A stretch of 7,376 nucleotides of DNA from Clostridiales bacterium (GTDB lineage: Bacteria > Bacillota > Clostridia > Lachnospirales > Lachnospiraceae). Shown piece by piece: positions 1 to 6,243 of the stretch (positions within the stretch are counted from its first letter, which is position 1; every line of letters begins with the position of its first letter). The stretch is from contig DYCJ01000124.1 in the NCBI GenBank assembly GCA_019418195.1, positions 1-7,376 of the forward strand, in the 5' to 3' direction. Made by a program: the position numbers and the translations under genes. Under the pieces are notes generated by a model. It had not been told where the DNA came from. It saw only the letters and a list, made by a program, of their open reading frames with translations, and did no database searches.

Positions 1-1583
1 TGGAGTCCGATGCTCGGCTCATCCAGAATATATGCCACGCCGACCAGACCGGAGCCGATCTGGGTGGCAAGCCTGATACGCTGCGCCTCGCCGCCTGACA
101 AAGTCCCCGTGGCGCGCGCCAGGGTGAGGTAATCCAGCCCTACATCCATCAGAAACTGTATCCGTGCCCGTATCTCTTTCAGAATCTGTCCGCCGATCAG
201 CATCTGCGTGTCAGAAAGCCTCAGGTCTTTTAGGAAAGACTGCAGTTTTTCGATTGAAAGCGCGGTCACCTCCGCAATGTTTTTATCTCCAACAGTTACG
301 GCAAGCGCTCCCGGTTTCAGCCTCTGACCTTTACATGCAGAACACGGTGTGATATTCATGAAAGTCTCATACTCTGCTTTCATGGTCTCAGATCCTGTCT
401 CTCTGTATCGGCGCTCTACGTTTTTGATCAGACCTTCAAACGCGACATCATAAACTCCTTCACCCCGCTGCCCCTTATAGAACACTTTTACGCTTTTCCC
501 GTTTGTTCCGTGGATCAGGATATCATGGATCTTCTTTGGGTATTTTTCAAACGGAGTATCCAGATCAAAACCATATTCTTTACAAAGCGCCTCCAGGATC
601 GCGCGCGAAAAGCTGTTCTTGTCTGTACAGGACTGCCAGCCAAGGACAGCGATCGCACCCTCATTGATAGAAAGGGACGGATCAGGGATCATCAGCTCTT
701 CTGCGAACTCCATCTTATATCCGAGTCCGAAACACTCCGGGCAGGCACCGAACGGATTGTTAAACGAAAAACTTCTGGGTTCGACTTCCTCGATGCTGAT
801 CCCGCAGTCCGGGCAGGAGAAGCTCTGACTGAAATTCATCGGTTCCCCGTCGATCACATCCACCACTAAAAGTCCCTCGGCAAGATGGAGTACGCTCTCT
901 ACCGAATCAGTCAGGCGTTTTTCGATTCCCGGACGCACAATCAGACGGTCCACAATGATCTCAATATTATGTTTGATATTTTTTTCCAGCGCAATGTCCT
1001 CAGACAGTTCATACATATTTCCGTCTATACGGACACGGACATATCCGCTTTTCTTCGCACGTTCCAGAAGCTTTGCATGTGTTCCCTTGCGGCCGCGCAC
1101 AACTGGCGCCAGAAGCTGTATCCTGGTTCGTTCGGGAAGTGACATGATCTGATCCACCATCTGATCCACAGTCTGCTTTGCAATCTCCCTGCCGCATTTC
1201 GGGCAGTGGGGGATACCAACTCTTGCATAGAGAAGTCGGAAATAGTCATAGATCTCCGTCACAGTTCCGACAGTAGATCGGGGATTGTGGTTCGTTGATT
1301 TCTGATCGATCGAAATAGCTGGTGACAGCCCTTCGATACTCTCTACATCCGGTTTCTCCATCTGGCCTAAGAACTGTCTTGCGTACGACGACAGCGATTC
1401 CATATATCTCCGCTGTCCCTCCGCATAGATCGTGTCAAAGGCTAGAGAAGATTTTCCCGATCCGCTCAGGCCGGTAAGGACAACCAGCTCGTTCCTCGGG
1501 ATGTCCACATCTATGTTTTTCAGATTATTCTCATTTGCACCCCGGATCCTGATGTATTTCCGGGCATCCATCTTTGTTCCCAT
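1..1583 (-). CDS. uvrA: UvrABC excinuclease subunit A, N-terminal 527 residues (cut by window edge)
   Basis: UvrA is the ATP-driven damage sensor of nucleotide excision repair; it dimerises, scans DNA and loads UvrB. I translated the minus strand from 1583 to base 1 without a stop. Visible in order: the Walker A motif GLSGSGKS at residues 38-45; family block IEGLSPAISIDQKST; the UvrB-interaction region; a zinc finger with Cys257/Cys260 (CPDC) and Cys281/Cys284 (CPEC); and, near the left edge, the ABC signature LSGGEAQRIRLATQIGSG followed by Walker B YILDEPSIGL. This is a bit over half of the usual length of about 940 residues, so the second ATPase half lies outside. Two in-frame ATGs compete: 1583 and 1571. 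The second (MDARKYIRIRG) matches the usual N-terminus better. AGGAAGG lies 15 bases before the first, and GGGA lies 6 bases before the second. It follows uvrB by about 98 bp on the same strand and is probably co-transcribed with it. No lesion is seen in the visible part. Confidence 0.96.
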   Translation of the reverse strand, partial: MGTKMDARKYIRIRGANENNLKNIDVDIPRNELVVLTGLSGSGKSSLAFDTIYAEGQRRYMESLSSYARQFLGQMEKPDVESIEGLSPAISIDQKSTNHNPRSTVGTVTEIYDYFRLLYARVGIPHCPKCGREIAKQTVDQMVDQIMSLPERTRIQLLAPVVRGRKGTHAKLLERAKKSGYVRVRIDGNMYELSEDIALEKNIKHNIEIIVDRLIVRPGIEKRLTDSVESVLHLAEGLLVVDVIDGEPMNFSQSFSCPDCGISIEEVEPRSFSFNNPFGACPECFGLGYKMEFAEELMIPDPSLSINEGAIAVLGWQSCTDKNSFSRAILEALCKEYGFDLDTPFEKYPKKIHDILIHGTNGKSVKVFYKGQRGEGVYDVAFEGLIKNVERRYRETGSETMKAEYETFMNITPCSACKGQRLKPGALAVTVGDKNIAEVTALSIEKLQSFLKDLRLSDTQMLIGGQILKEIRARIQFLMDVGLDYLTLARATGTLSGGEAQRIRLATQIGSGLVGVAYILDEPSIGL

Positions 1584-1681
1584 GTATCTTTATCGTTTCC
1601 TTCCTGTATATCATTTATCATAACAGCCCTGCGTAACCTGTACGTCAGTGCGCCTTTATGAAGGGCGTGGGCGGGGCTGTT
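1584..1681 (-). other. uvrB-uvrA intercistronic spacer with inverted repeat
   Basis: This spacer between the uvrB stop and the uvrA start has perfect 8-bp arms, AACAGCCC at 1622-1629 and GGGCTGTT at 1674-1681. Inside the loop a smaller imperfect hairpin forms around CGCCTT-TATG-AAGGGCG. No T-run follows on either strand, so I do not read it as a Rho-independent terminator. It could be an mRNA-stability or attenuation structure, or a short extragenic repeat. Its role is unknown. Confidence 0.4.
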
Positions 1682-3679
1682 TTACTCGATATCATTGAGC
1701 ATCTTCTTCAGATCGACCAGCTTGTCACGCAGCTCTGCCGCAGCCTCGAAATTCAGCTCCGCCGCAGCTTTCCTCATCTGTTTCGTCATATCTTTTATTA
1801 GCTTCTCCAGTTCTTTTGCGCTCATAGACTCCGGATCTTTCTCCATGCGTATCTCTTCCGCCGCAACCTTCTTCGAGATGCTGATCAGATCACGCACGGA
1901 TTTCTTGATCGTCTGCGGTGTGATCCCATGCTCTTCATTATATTTCATCTGGATCTCGCGCCGCCGCTTCGTCTCATCGATCGCCATCTGCATGGAATCC
2001 GTGATCGTATCCGCATACATGATAACATGTCCCTCTGCATTACGCGCAGCACGCCCGATCGTCTGGATCAGCGATGTCTCCGAACGCAGGAATCCTTCTT
2101 TATCCGCATCCAAAATCGACACAAGCGTGATCTCAGGGATATCAAGGCCCTCACGGAGAAGGTTGATCCCGACAAGCACATCAAACACATCCAGACGCAT
2201 GTCGCGGATGATCTCCGTACGTTCCAGTGTATCCACATCGGAGTGTAAATATTTCACACGGATACCCACTTCACGCATATAATCTGTAAGATCCTCTGCC
2301 ATACGCTTGGTCAGTGTCGTAACAAGCACTTTGTTCTTCTTCGACACTTCTTTGTTGATCTCTCCGATCAGGTCATCGATCTGTCCCTCCACCGGACGCA
2401 CGGACACCTCCGGATCAAGAAGCCCGGTCGGACGGATCACCTGCTCGGCCCTCAGAAGCTCGTGTTCTTCCTCATATGGCCCCGGTGTCGCTGACACGAA
2501 CATGACCTGATTTATCTTACTCTCAAATTCTTCAAAATTCAAGGGGCGGTTATCTTTCGCCGACGGGAGGCGGAAACCGTAATCTACCAGTGTGGACTTC
2601 CTCGACTGGTCGCCGTGGTACATACCGCCGATCTGCGGGATCGTCTTGTGCGACTCGTCGATCATCATAATGAAGTCGTCCGGGAAATAATCGATCAGCG
2701 TGTAAGGAGGCTGCCCCGGCGCAAGCCCCGCCAGATGGCGGGAATAGTTCTCGATCCCGGAACAGAATCCCGTCTCCTTGAGCATCTCAATATCGAAATT
2801 TGTCCGCTCTGCAATACGCTGCGCCTCCAGAAGCTTGTCCTGACGTTTGAACTCTTTCACCCGTTCATCCAGCTCCTCCTCAATGTCGTGCACCGCCCTT
2901 TTTATATTCTCTTTATCCACAACATAATGCGACGCCGGAAAGATCGCCACATGCTTCAGTTCGTCTTTTATCTCTCCCGTAAGAATATCAATCTCTGTAA
3001 TACGGTCAATTTCATCCCCGAAAAATTCAACCCGTACCGCAGTCTCGCTCTCATATGCGGGTATGATCTCAAGCACATCGCCCCGCACCCGGAAGGTACC
3101 GCGGTGAAAGTCCATATCATTGCGGTCATACTGGATCTCGATCAGCTTTGCCATCACTTCGTCCCTGTCTTTTATCATTCCCGGACGCAGAGAGATCACC
3201 ATGTTCTGGTAGTCCACAGGGTTTCCCAGACCGTAGATGCAGGATACACTGGCAACGATGATCACGTCCCGCCGCTCCGTCAGCGCCATGGTGGCGGAGA
3301 GCCGCAGCTTGTCGATTTCCTCATTGATCGAGGAGTCCTTGGCAATGTAGGTGTCAGAGGAGGGAACGTAGGCTTCGGGCTGGTAGTAGTCGTAGTAGGA
3401 GACGAAGTACTCCACGGAGTTTTTCGGAAAAAACTCCTTAAATTCGCCATATAGCTGCGCTGCCAGTGTCTTGTTGTGCGCGATGATGAGGGTCGGCTTC
3501 TGTAATTGCTGGATGACATTCGCCATCGTAAATGGCTTCCCAGACCCCGTAACCCCTAGTAAAGTCTGGCATTGGTTGCCTTCCCGAAATCCCTCTACAA
3601 GCTTTCTGATTGCCTCCGGCTGATCGCCGGTAGGTTTATAGTCGGATACCAATTCGAATAATCTCTCTTCTTTTTCCAC
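1682..3679 (-). CDS. uvrB: UvrABC excinuclease subunit B, full length, with Walker A Thr-to-Pro substitution
   Basis: UvrB is the helicase-like ATPase that receives damaged DNA from UvrA, verifies the lesion and recruits UvrC. Starting at GTG 3679 it has 665 residues, normal for the family. In order: Walker A GVTGSGKP (residues 42-49); the beta-hairpin region [16 protein letters not shown]; the DEAD-like DESHKTIPQ; the SATPG motif; helicase motif V ([13 protein letters not shown]); motif VI (QTIGRAARN); and a C-terminal UVR domain ([14 protein letters not shown]) that binds UvrC. The frame stays open to a GTG at 3688, but AAGGAG (3688-3693) overlaps that codon and sits exactly 8 bases before GTG 3679, which decides the start. 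The oddity is proline (CCA, 3533-3535) where the family has threonine in GKT. This residue contacts the nucleotide's Mg ion, so ATP hydrolysis may be impaired. All other motifs are intact. It is followed by uvrA. Confidence 0.97.
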   Translation of the reverse strand: MEKEERLFELVSDYKPTGDQPEAIRKLVEGFREGNQCQTLLGVTGSGKPFTMANVIQQLQKPTLIIAHNKTLAAQLYGEFKEFFPKNSVEYFVSYYDYYQPEAYVPSSDTYIAKDSSINEEIDKLRLSATMALTERRDVIIVASVSCIYGLGNPVDYQNMVISLRPGMIKDRDEVMAKLIEIQYDRNDMDFHRGTFRVRGDVLEIIPAYESETAVRVEFFGDEIDRITEIDILTGEIKDELKHVAIFPASHYVVDKENIKRAVHDIEEELDERVKEFKRQDKLLEAQRIAERTNFDIEMLKETGFCSGIENYSRHLAGLAPGQPPYTLIDYFPDDFIMMIDESHKTIPQIGGMYHGDQSRKSTLVDYGFRLPSAKDNRPLNFEEFESKINQVMFVSATPGPYEEEHELLRAEQVIRPTGLLDPEVSVRPVEGQIDDLIGEINKEVSKKNKVLVTTLTKRMAEDLTDYMREVGIRVKYLHSDVDTLERTEIIRDMRLDVFDVLVGINLLREGLDIPEITLVSILDADKEGFLRSETSLIQTIGRAARNAEGHVIMYADTITDSMQMAIDETKRRREIQMKYNEEHGITPQTIKKSVRDLISISKKVAAEEIRMEKDPESMSAKELEKLIKDMTKQMRKAAAELNFEAAAELRDKLVDLKKMLNDIE

Positions 3680-3687
3680 ACGAATCA

Positions 3688-3693
3688 CTCCTT
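3688..3693 (-). promoter_or_regulatory. Ribosome binding site of uvrB
   Basis: AAGGAG read on the minus strand. It lies 8 bases before the GTG at 3679 but overlaps the earlier in-frame GTG at 3688. The spacing therefore places the uvrB start at 3679 rather than at the longest possible frame. Confidence 0.75.
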
Positions 3694-3893
3694 ACTATGC
3701 TTACTATCAGCCCGATTTCGCACCCTGAAAACCCTCCAAAAAGGCCAAAAAAACAGGCGAAAAGTCCAATTGTACGAATCAGGTCAGTAAAACCGAATTT
3801 TTTGACTGCGCGATACTGCCAATCATTCGATGGAATTTGTCACCATTTACCGGTCTAGTATATCACAATATTCATTATTTGCATAGACATATT

Positions 3894-3907
3894 CAAACAA
3901 ATGTTCT
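3894..3907. promoter_or_regulatory. Candidate LexA (SOS) operator upstream of uvrB
   Basis: The sequence CAAACAAATGTTCT matches 12 of 14 positions of the Bacillus-type SOS box CGAACRNRYGTTYG. Its core AAAC-N4-GTTC differs from GAAC-N4-GTTC by one base. It lies just upstream of a possible -35/-10 pair (TATGCA, TATACT at 3857-3862) reading toward uvrB. uvrB-uvrA operons are SOS-regulated in Bacillus. The distance to the gene (about 215 bp) is long and one core base is wrong, so this is only a candidate. Confidence 0.3.
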
Positions 3908-4076
3908 GTATTATTATTCAACATTCATTGAATCTTTTTGCATATTATACACACACTTTTAAAGAATATAAGGCTTCTGCATAATATACAAAATCATTTT
4001 CATATAGAAATTCGGAGATACTCTTCATCCTTTGCTCTGTCGCCAAAGAATGTGTCTATTGAAAAATAAAACTTCT

Positions 4077-4147
4077 CTGGACTGTAATCGAGTAGGAGGG
4101 AAAATTAAATAATTTTCCCGACCTCTCACACCATATTGCGTGTCCAG
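4077..4147. repeat. Nested inverted repeats, possible structured element
   Basis: The centre is a perfect inverted repeat, GGGAAAATTA (4098-4107), AA, TAATTTTCCC (4110-4119). It can be extended by AGG (4094-4096) with CCT (4122-4124) across a small bulge. The outer arms are CTGGAC (4077-4082) and GTCCAG (4142-4147). The nesting suggests a folded RNA or a remnant end of a mobile element. No T-run follows directly, so it is not a standard terminator. I cannot assign a family. Confidence 0.4.
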
Positions 4148-4165
4148 ATTGATACAATCGTTGAA

Positions 4166-4350
4166 AGGGTGCTATCGTTTTTACATTTTCTAAGAACGCC
4201 TTAAAACTAAGACTTTCCCGATTTGCAAATGCACCCTCGCATGGGCGGCTATCGTTTTGTTAGTCGGGATTGCTACATTTTGAGTATTTCCAAATGTAAC
4301 TTTTAACGATAGCCTGTTTCTCAGCCTTGCTATCGTTATTTTTTGCACCC
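4166..4350. repeat. GCTATCGTT repeat block with direct and inverted copies
   Basis: GCTATCGTT occurs as direct copies at 4171-4179, 4248-4256 and 4329-4337, and inverted (AACGATAGC) at 4305-4313. The first two direct copies share the 11-mer GCTATCGTTTT. The copies at 4247-4256 and 4305-4314 form a perfect 10-bp stem (GGCTATCGTT / AACGATAGCC) enclosing an inner perfect stem TACATTT (4274-4280) / AAATGTA (4292-4298). GGGTGC at 4167-4172 is inverted to GCACCC at 4231-4236 and again at 4345-4350. The block is thus bounded by inverted hexamers at 4167 and 4350. It might be a small non-autonomous element, a binding-site cluster or a structured RNA. Function unknown. Confidence 0.5.
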
Positions 4351-4421
4351 AACTGACCTACCTCATATTTTAGCAAAGCTCACGGATTATTTCCATATAA
4401 AAGCGATCTGTTCATGCACAG

Positions 4422-4469
4422 AAAAAGCGGCCGAAGGCATCTGTTCCATTCCGATACCTCCGACCGCTT
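4422..4469 (-). terminator. Rho-independent terminator of the recombinase remnant
   Basis: On the minus strand, AAGCGGTCGGAGG pairs over all 13 positions (two of them G-U) with CCTTCGGCCGCTT and is followed by a T-run (bases 4422-4426). The hairpin begins 6 bases after the TAA stop of the recombinase frame (4476-4478). Confidence 0.85.
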
Positions 4470-4475
4470 CCGGTT

Positions 4476-5291
4476 TTATATTCTCGTTTCCACTTCTGCG
4501 CCGTTGCGAAAAGTGAATACCCCCCTGCCATGCGCATAGACCGTAGCGTAATCCACCAGCCGGTAAAACAGCTTCTCATCAAAATCCATCGGCAGCTTCT
4601 CCGTCTCGCTAAGTTCTGCAAGGAATCCGCTGAAAATGTCATACTGGATTTCCTTTCGCTCCCTCTCTTTTTTCAAACTGTCCGTCCGGCTCTCCAAAGC
4701 GGTGTACCGGCTGACATACCCGTCATACTTTCTGCGGTAGTCGTGCTGGTCAAGTCTCCGGGTTGCGTTCTCATCGACCAGTTTTTGGATCAGCCCCGCC
4801 GTCACTTCCATCTCGCTGCTGACCGATTCCAACTCAGTATCAATGGCGCTGCAGTCTGCCAGCATTTCCATAACCGCCCTGCAATCCCCGATGATTTCTT
4901 CCCGCTTTTCCATCAAGCTGCCGACCGCCTCAAGGAACAGCTCCTTGATCCGCTGTTCGTACAGATGGGGTGTGGCGCACTTGCTTTCTCCTTTGAACTT
5001 GGCATTACACTGCCAGACTGTCCGTTTGTATTTGCTGTTGGAGTGCCACACCTTTGAACCGAAGTATTCTCCGCAGTCGCCGCATTTCAGCTTTGCTGAG
5101 AATGGGCTGCAGCAACTATGGCTTCTTCCCAGGTTCTTCCTCCGCTGTATCTCCATCTGTACAATCTGCCACTCCGCAGGCTCGATGATAGCCTCATGGC
5201 TGCCTTCCACATAATATTGCGGCACCTCCCCTTCGTTTTCCTTGCGCTTCTTAGAAAGGAAGTCCACCGTATAACACTTTTTTGCTCCATC
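4476..5291 (-). pseudogene. Large serine recombinase remnant: zinc-ribbon and coiled-coil C-terminal half only
   Basis: Large serine recombinases excise and integrate mobile elements. Here only the C-terminal half is present, about 270 residues of the usual 500 or more. Counting from the GTG at 5267: the end of the recombinase domain (VPQYYVEGSHEAIIEPAEW, residues 15-33), then a recombinase zinc ribbon with Cys62, Cys65, Cys87 and Cys97, and then a charged coiled-coil region (about 105-235) ending in LVDYATVYAHGRGVFTFRNG. The N-terminal resolvase domain with the catalytic serine is absent: the frame is closed by a TAA at 5292-5294, and the 220 bp beyond hold nothing similar. Similarity to intact relatives seems to begin at KKCYTVDF (about 5279). 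The GTG at 5267 has no ribosome binding site. The ATG at 5290 does (AAGGGG, 5 bases away) but is in another frame. A +1/-2 shift at the A6 run would join the two. It should be unable to recombine on its own. Confidence 0.85.
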
Positions 5292-5315
5292 TTATCCCCT
5301 TATCGGGATAAGATG
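5288..5315. repeat. Perfect 28-bp inverted repeat at the recombinase truncation point
   Basis: CATCTTATCCC (5288-5298) and GGGATAAGATG (5305-5315) are exact inverted copies with a 6-base spacer, CTTATC. The repeat sits where the recombinase similarity ends and overlaps the AAGGGG-ATG start signal at 5290. It could be an operator, a transcript hairpin hiding that start, or a recombination or foldback scar. Confidence 0.7.
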
Positions 5316-5514
5316 ACAAGTGCTGCCGCCTTTCCCCGTATCATTTATTAGTACGGGGTAGTATAAAGTATTAAATAGTAGAATTATAAAGTTATCGCAG
5401 TAGAAATGTAGTATTTCATCGCAAGTTCAGACATTTTGCATAAGAAAAATGTCATAGCCTTAGTGATTTTTCAAGAACACGAAAGAAAAGCGCGAACCAT
5501 AGAAGCGCATAAGA
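5295..5514. other. AT-rich gene-free stretch between recombinase remnant and regulator operon
   Basis: I see no credible gene. Two further perfect hairpins are present: CCCCGTA (5334-5340) with TACGGGG (5352-5358), and GACATTTT (5430-5437) with AAAATGTC (5446-5453). On the minus strand TATAAT (5383-5388) and TATACT (5360-5365) resemble -10 boxes that could have served the recombinase, but neither has a good -35 box. The region may be the original upstream DNA of the recombinase or the edge of a deleted mobile element. Confidence 0.5.
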
Positions 5515-5541
5515 GAAAAGCGGCCTGAAAATCAGACCGCT
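5515..5541 (-). terminator. Rho-independent terminator of the exporter/regulator operon
   Basis: On the minus strand AGCGGTCTGA, loop TTT, TCAGGCCGCT form a 10-bp stem (one G-U pair) followed by TTTTCTCTT. The stem starts 15 bases after the TAA at 5557-5559 that would end the winged-helix gene in its unshifted frame. The frame as it stands runs on into the stem and stops at 5532. Confidence 0.85.
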
Positions 5542-5978
5542 GTAATATAACTTTGATTAGATTTGAAAGCAATAACCGGTTTCCCGGACAGACTGGAGTT
5601 TGAATGGGGGGGATCAGGAGCCGCTTGAAGTAATTTCCTTCGTAGGTTACGGACGTGGCAGCCTACCGCATTGGTTTCATTTCCAATAGCGTCCTCGCCC
5701 CATATTCTCCGATAAATCTGCTCATAGGTAAGGACTCTGTTTCTGTTTAAAACCAGAAGGCATAAAATTTTATATTCTTTTACCGTCAACTTAACCTCCC
5801 GATTGTTGCGATATACTTTTTGCTCATCCGGACGTATTTCAAGGCCCGGAAGGGATAATACTGGCTCCTTATCTAAAGTGTATTTTTCAAACTCAGGGTG
5901 CTGTTTCAGAAAGGCAAGTATTTCGTCAAAAGCGATAGTGTCAGTATCTTCTAGTTCTAAAATAATCACTTTTCCGAT
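5532..5978 (-). CDS. Winged-helix regulator (OmpR-type DNA-binding domain, no receiver), frameshifted at the C-terminus
   Basis: This is a DNA-binding regulator with an OmpR/PhoB-type winged helix but no response-regulator receiver domain. The N-terminal part (VIILELEDTDTIAFDEILAF) is followed by LEIRPDEQKVY and the winged helix with KLTVKEYKILCLLV, LTYEQIYRRIWG and the recognition helix NAVGCHVRNLRRKL. After APDPP the frame reads HSNSSLSGKPVIAF and stops at 5532. One base earlier in phase, the same DNA encodes FKLQSVRETGYCFQI and then TAA at 5557, the standard wing of this family. The switch falls at a run of seven C (5606-5612 on the plus strand); five or eight C would restore it. AGGAGG (5986-5991) lies 7 bases before ATC 5978, whereas GTG 5969 is 16 bases away. 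The start is therefore either a rare ATC or a mutated ATG (MGKVIILELED). It is the last gene of the operon with the exporter. Its target is unknown. Confidence 0.8.
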   Translation of the reverse strand: MGKVIILELEDTDTIAFDEILAFLKQHPEFEKYTLDKEPVLSLPGLEIRPDEQKVYRNNREVKLTVKEYKILCLLVLNRNRVLTYEQIYRRIWGEDAIGNETNAVGCHVRNLRRKLLQAAPDPPHSNSSLSGKPVIAFKSNQSYITAV

Positions 5979-6234
5979 GGTATCGCCTCCTGTTGCTGTT
6001 TTTTTGCTGCCTCTTCTTTTCAGCAATCCCCTTGCCGGCTTCTGTCAGATGAAGGTTATAATTCTTATCCATTGTAAGGAAGCCTCCCTTTTTTAGAGTA
6101 TTGACCGCTACGCATACGCTCGGTTTTGATACTCCCATGTGCCGGGATACATCAACGGAACGTACCATACCCTTTTCTTTTTGGAGAACGAGGATTGCTT
6201 CCAGATAATCTTCTAATGATTTCCCTAGAATCAG
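5941..6234 (-). pseudogene. Truncated DtxR-family metalloregulator, DNA-binding domain only
   Basis: DtxR-type regulators repress metal-uptake genes when bound to iron or manganese. This frame keeps the N-terminal winged helix: LGKSLEDYLEAILVLQKEKG, then SVDVSRHMGVSKPSVCVAV (helix-turn-helix), LKKGGFLTMDKN and the wing HLTEAGKGIAEK. Homologues normally continue with the metal-binding and dimerisation domain (about 70-80 residues). Here, from about 6015, the frame instead reads KRQQKNSNRRRYHRKSDYF, which is the leader and start region of the next gene in another phase, and stops at 5941. A deletion of the 3' half is the simplest explanation. No ATG precedes the conserved part: AGGAGG (6244-6249) is 9 bases from CTG 6234 (LILGKSLED), and an upstream TGA (6241-6243) closes the frame. 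The out-of-frame ATG at 6241 is only 2 bases from the ribosome site. ATG 6168 would lose the first helix. Probably a non-functional or altered regulator. Confidence 0.75.
5986..5991 (-). promoter_or_regulatory. Ribosome binding site of the winged-helix gene
   Basis: AGGAGG on the minus strand. It has ideal spacing (7 bases) to the ATC at 5978 and poor spacing (16 bases) to GTG 5969. It also lies inside the tail of the truncated DtxR-like frame, which shows that this tail is the leader of the next gene. Confidence 0.7.
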
Positions 6235-6243
6235 AAAACATCA

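Larger units (their letters stand above)
3694..4421. other. About 730-bp AT-rich gene-free region upstream of uvrB
   Basis: I find no credible coding region on either strand here. The part nearest uvrB (about 3694-3960) should hold its leader and promoter. Minus-strand candidate -10 boxes are TATACT at 3857-3862 and TATAAT at 3944-3949, both with only weak -35 partners (TATGCA and CTTATA at 17-bp spacing). A LexA-box candidate lies at 3894-3907. Further away are the hairpin region 4077-4147 and the repeat block 4166-4350, listed separately. The recombinase terminator closes the region on its right side. Confidence 0.6.

Noticed and set aside
510..869. Plus-strand open frame of 119 codons opposite uvrA
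   Set aside because: It is antisense to the conserved zinc-finger region of uvrA, with no ribosome site or domain.
1622..1681. Terminator between uvrB and uvrA
   Set aside because: There is no T-run after the hairpin on either strand, and the loop of more than 40 bases is too long.
2624..2635. UvrB QIGGMY instead of the common QIRGMY as a second inactivating change
   Set aside because: As far as I recall, Gly occurs here in other Clostridia; it is not a catalytic residue, so I do not treat it as a lesion.
2615..3454. Long plus-strand open frame of 279 codons opposite uvrB
   Set aside because: It lies fully antisense to well-conserved uvrB, has no recognisable domain, and its composition is what the complement of uvrB codons gives.
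4171..4337. GCTATCGTT copies as a CRISPR array
   Set aside because: Repeats are only 9-11 bp, one is inverted, the spacers are not uniform units, and no cas gene is present.
5087..5290. Minus-strand frame from ATG 5290 (MEQKSVIR...) as a separate small gene
   Set aside because: It has a good ribosome site but then reads the recombinase DNA out of phase, giving a low-complexity Arg/Trp-rich peptide; it is better explained as a broken recombinase start.
4423..5525. AAAAGCGGCC at 4423-4432 and 5516-5525 as target-site or attachment direct repeats
   Set aside because: Both copies are the T-run side and arm of two separate Rho-independent terminators, which explains the similarity.
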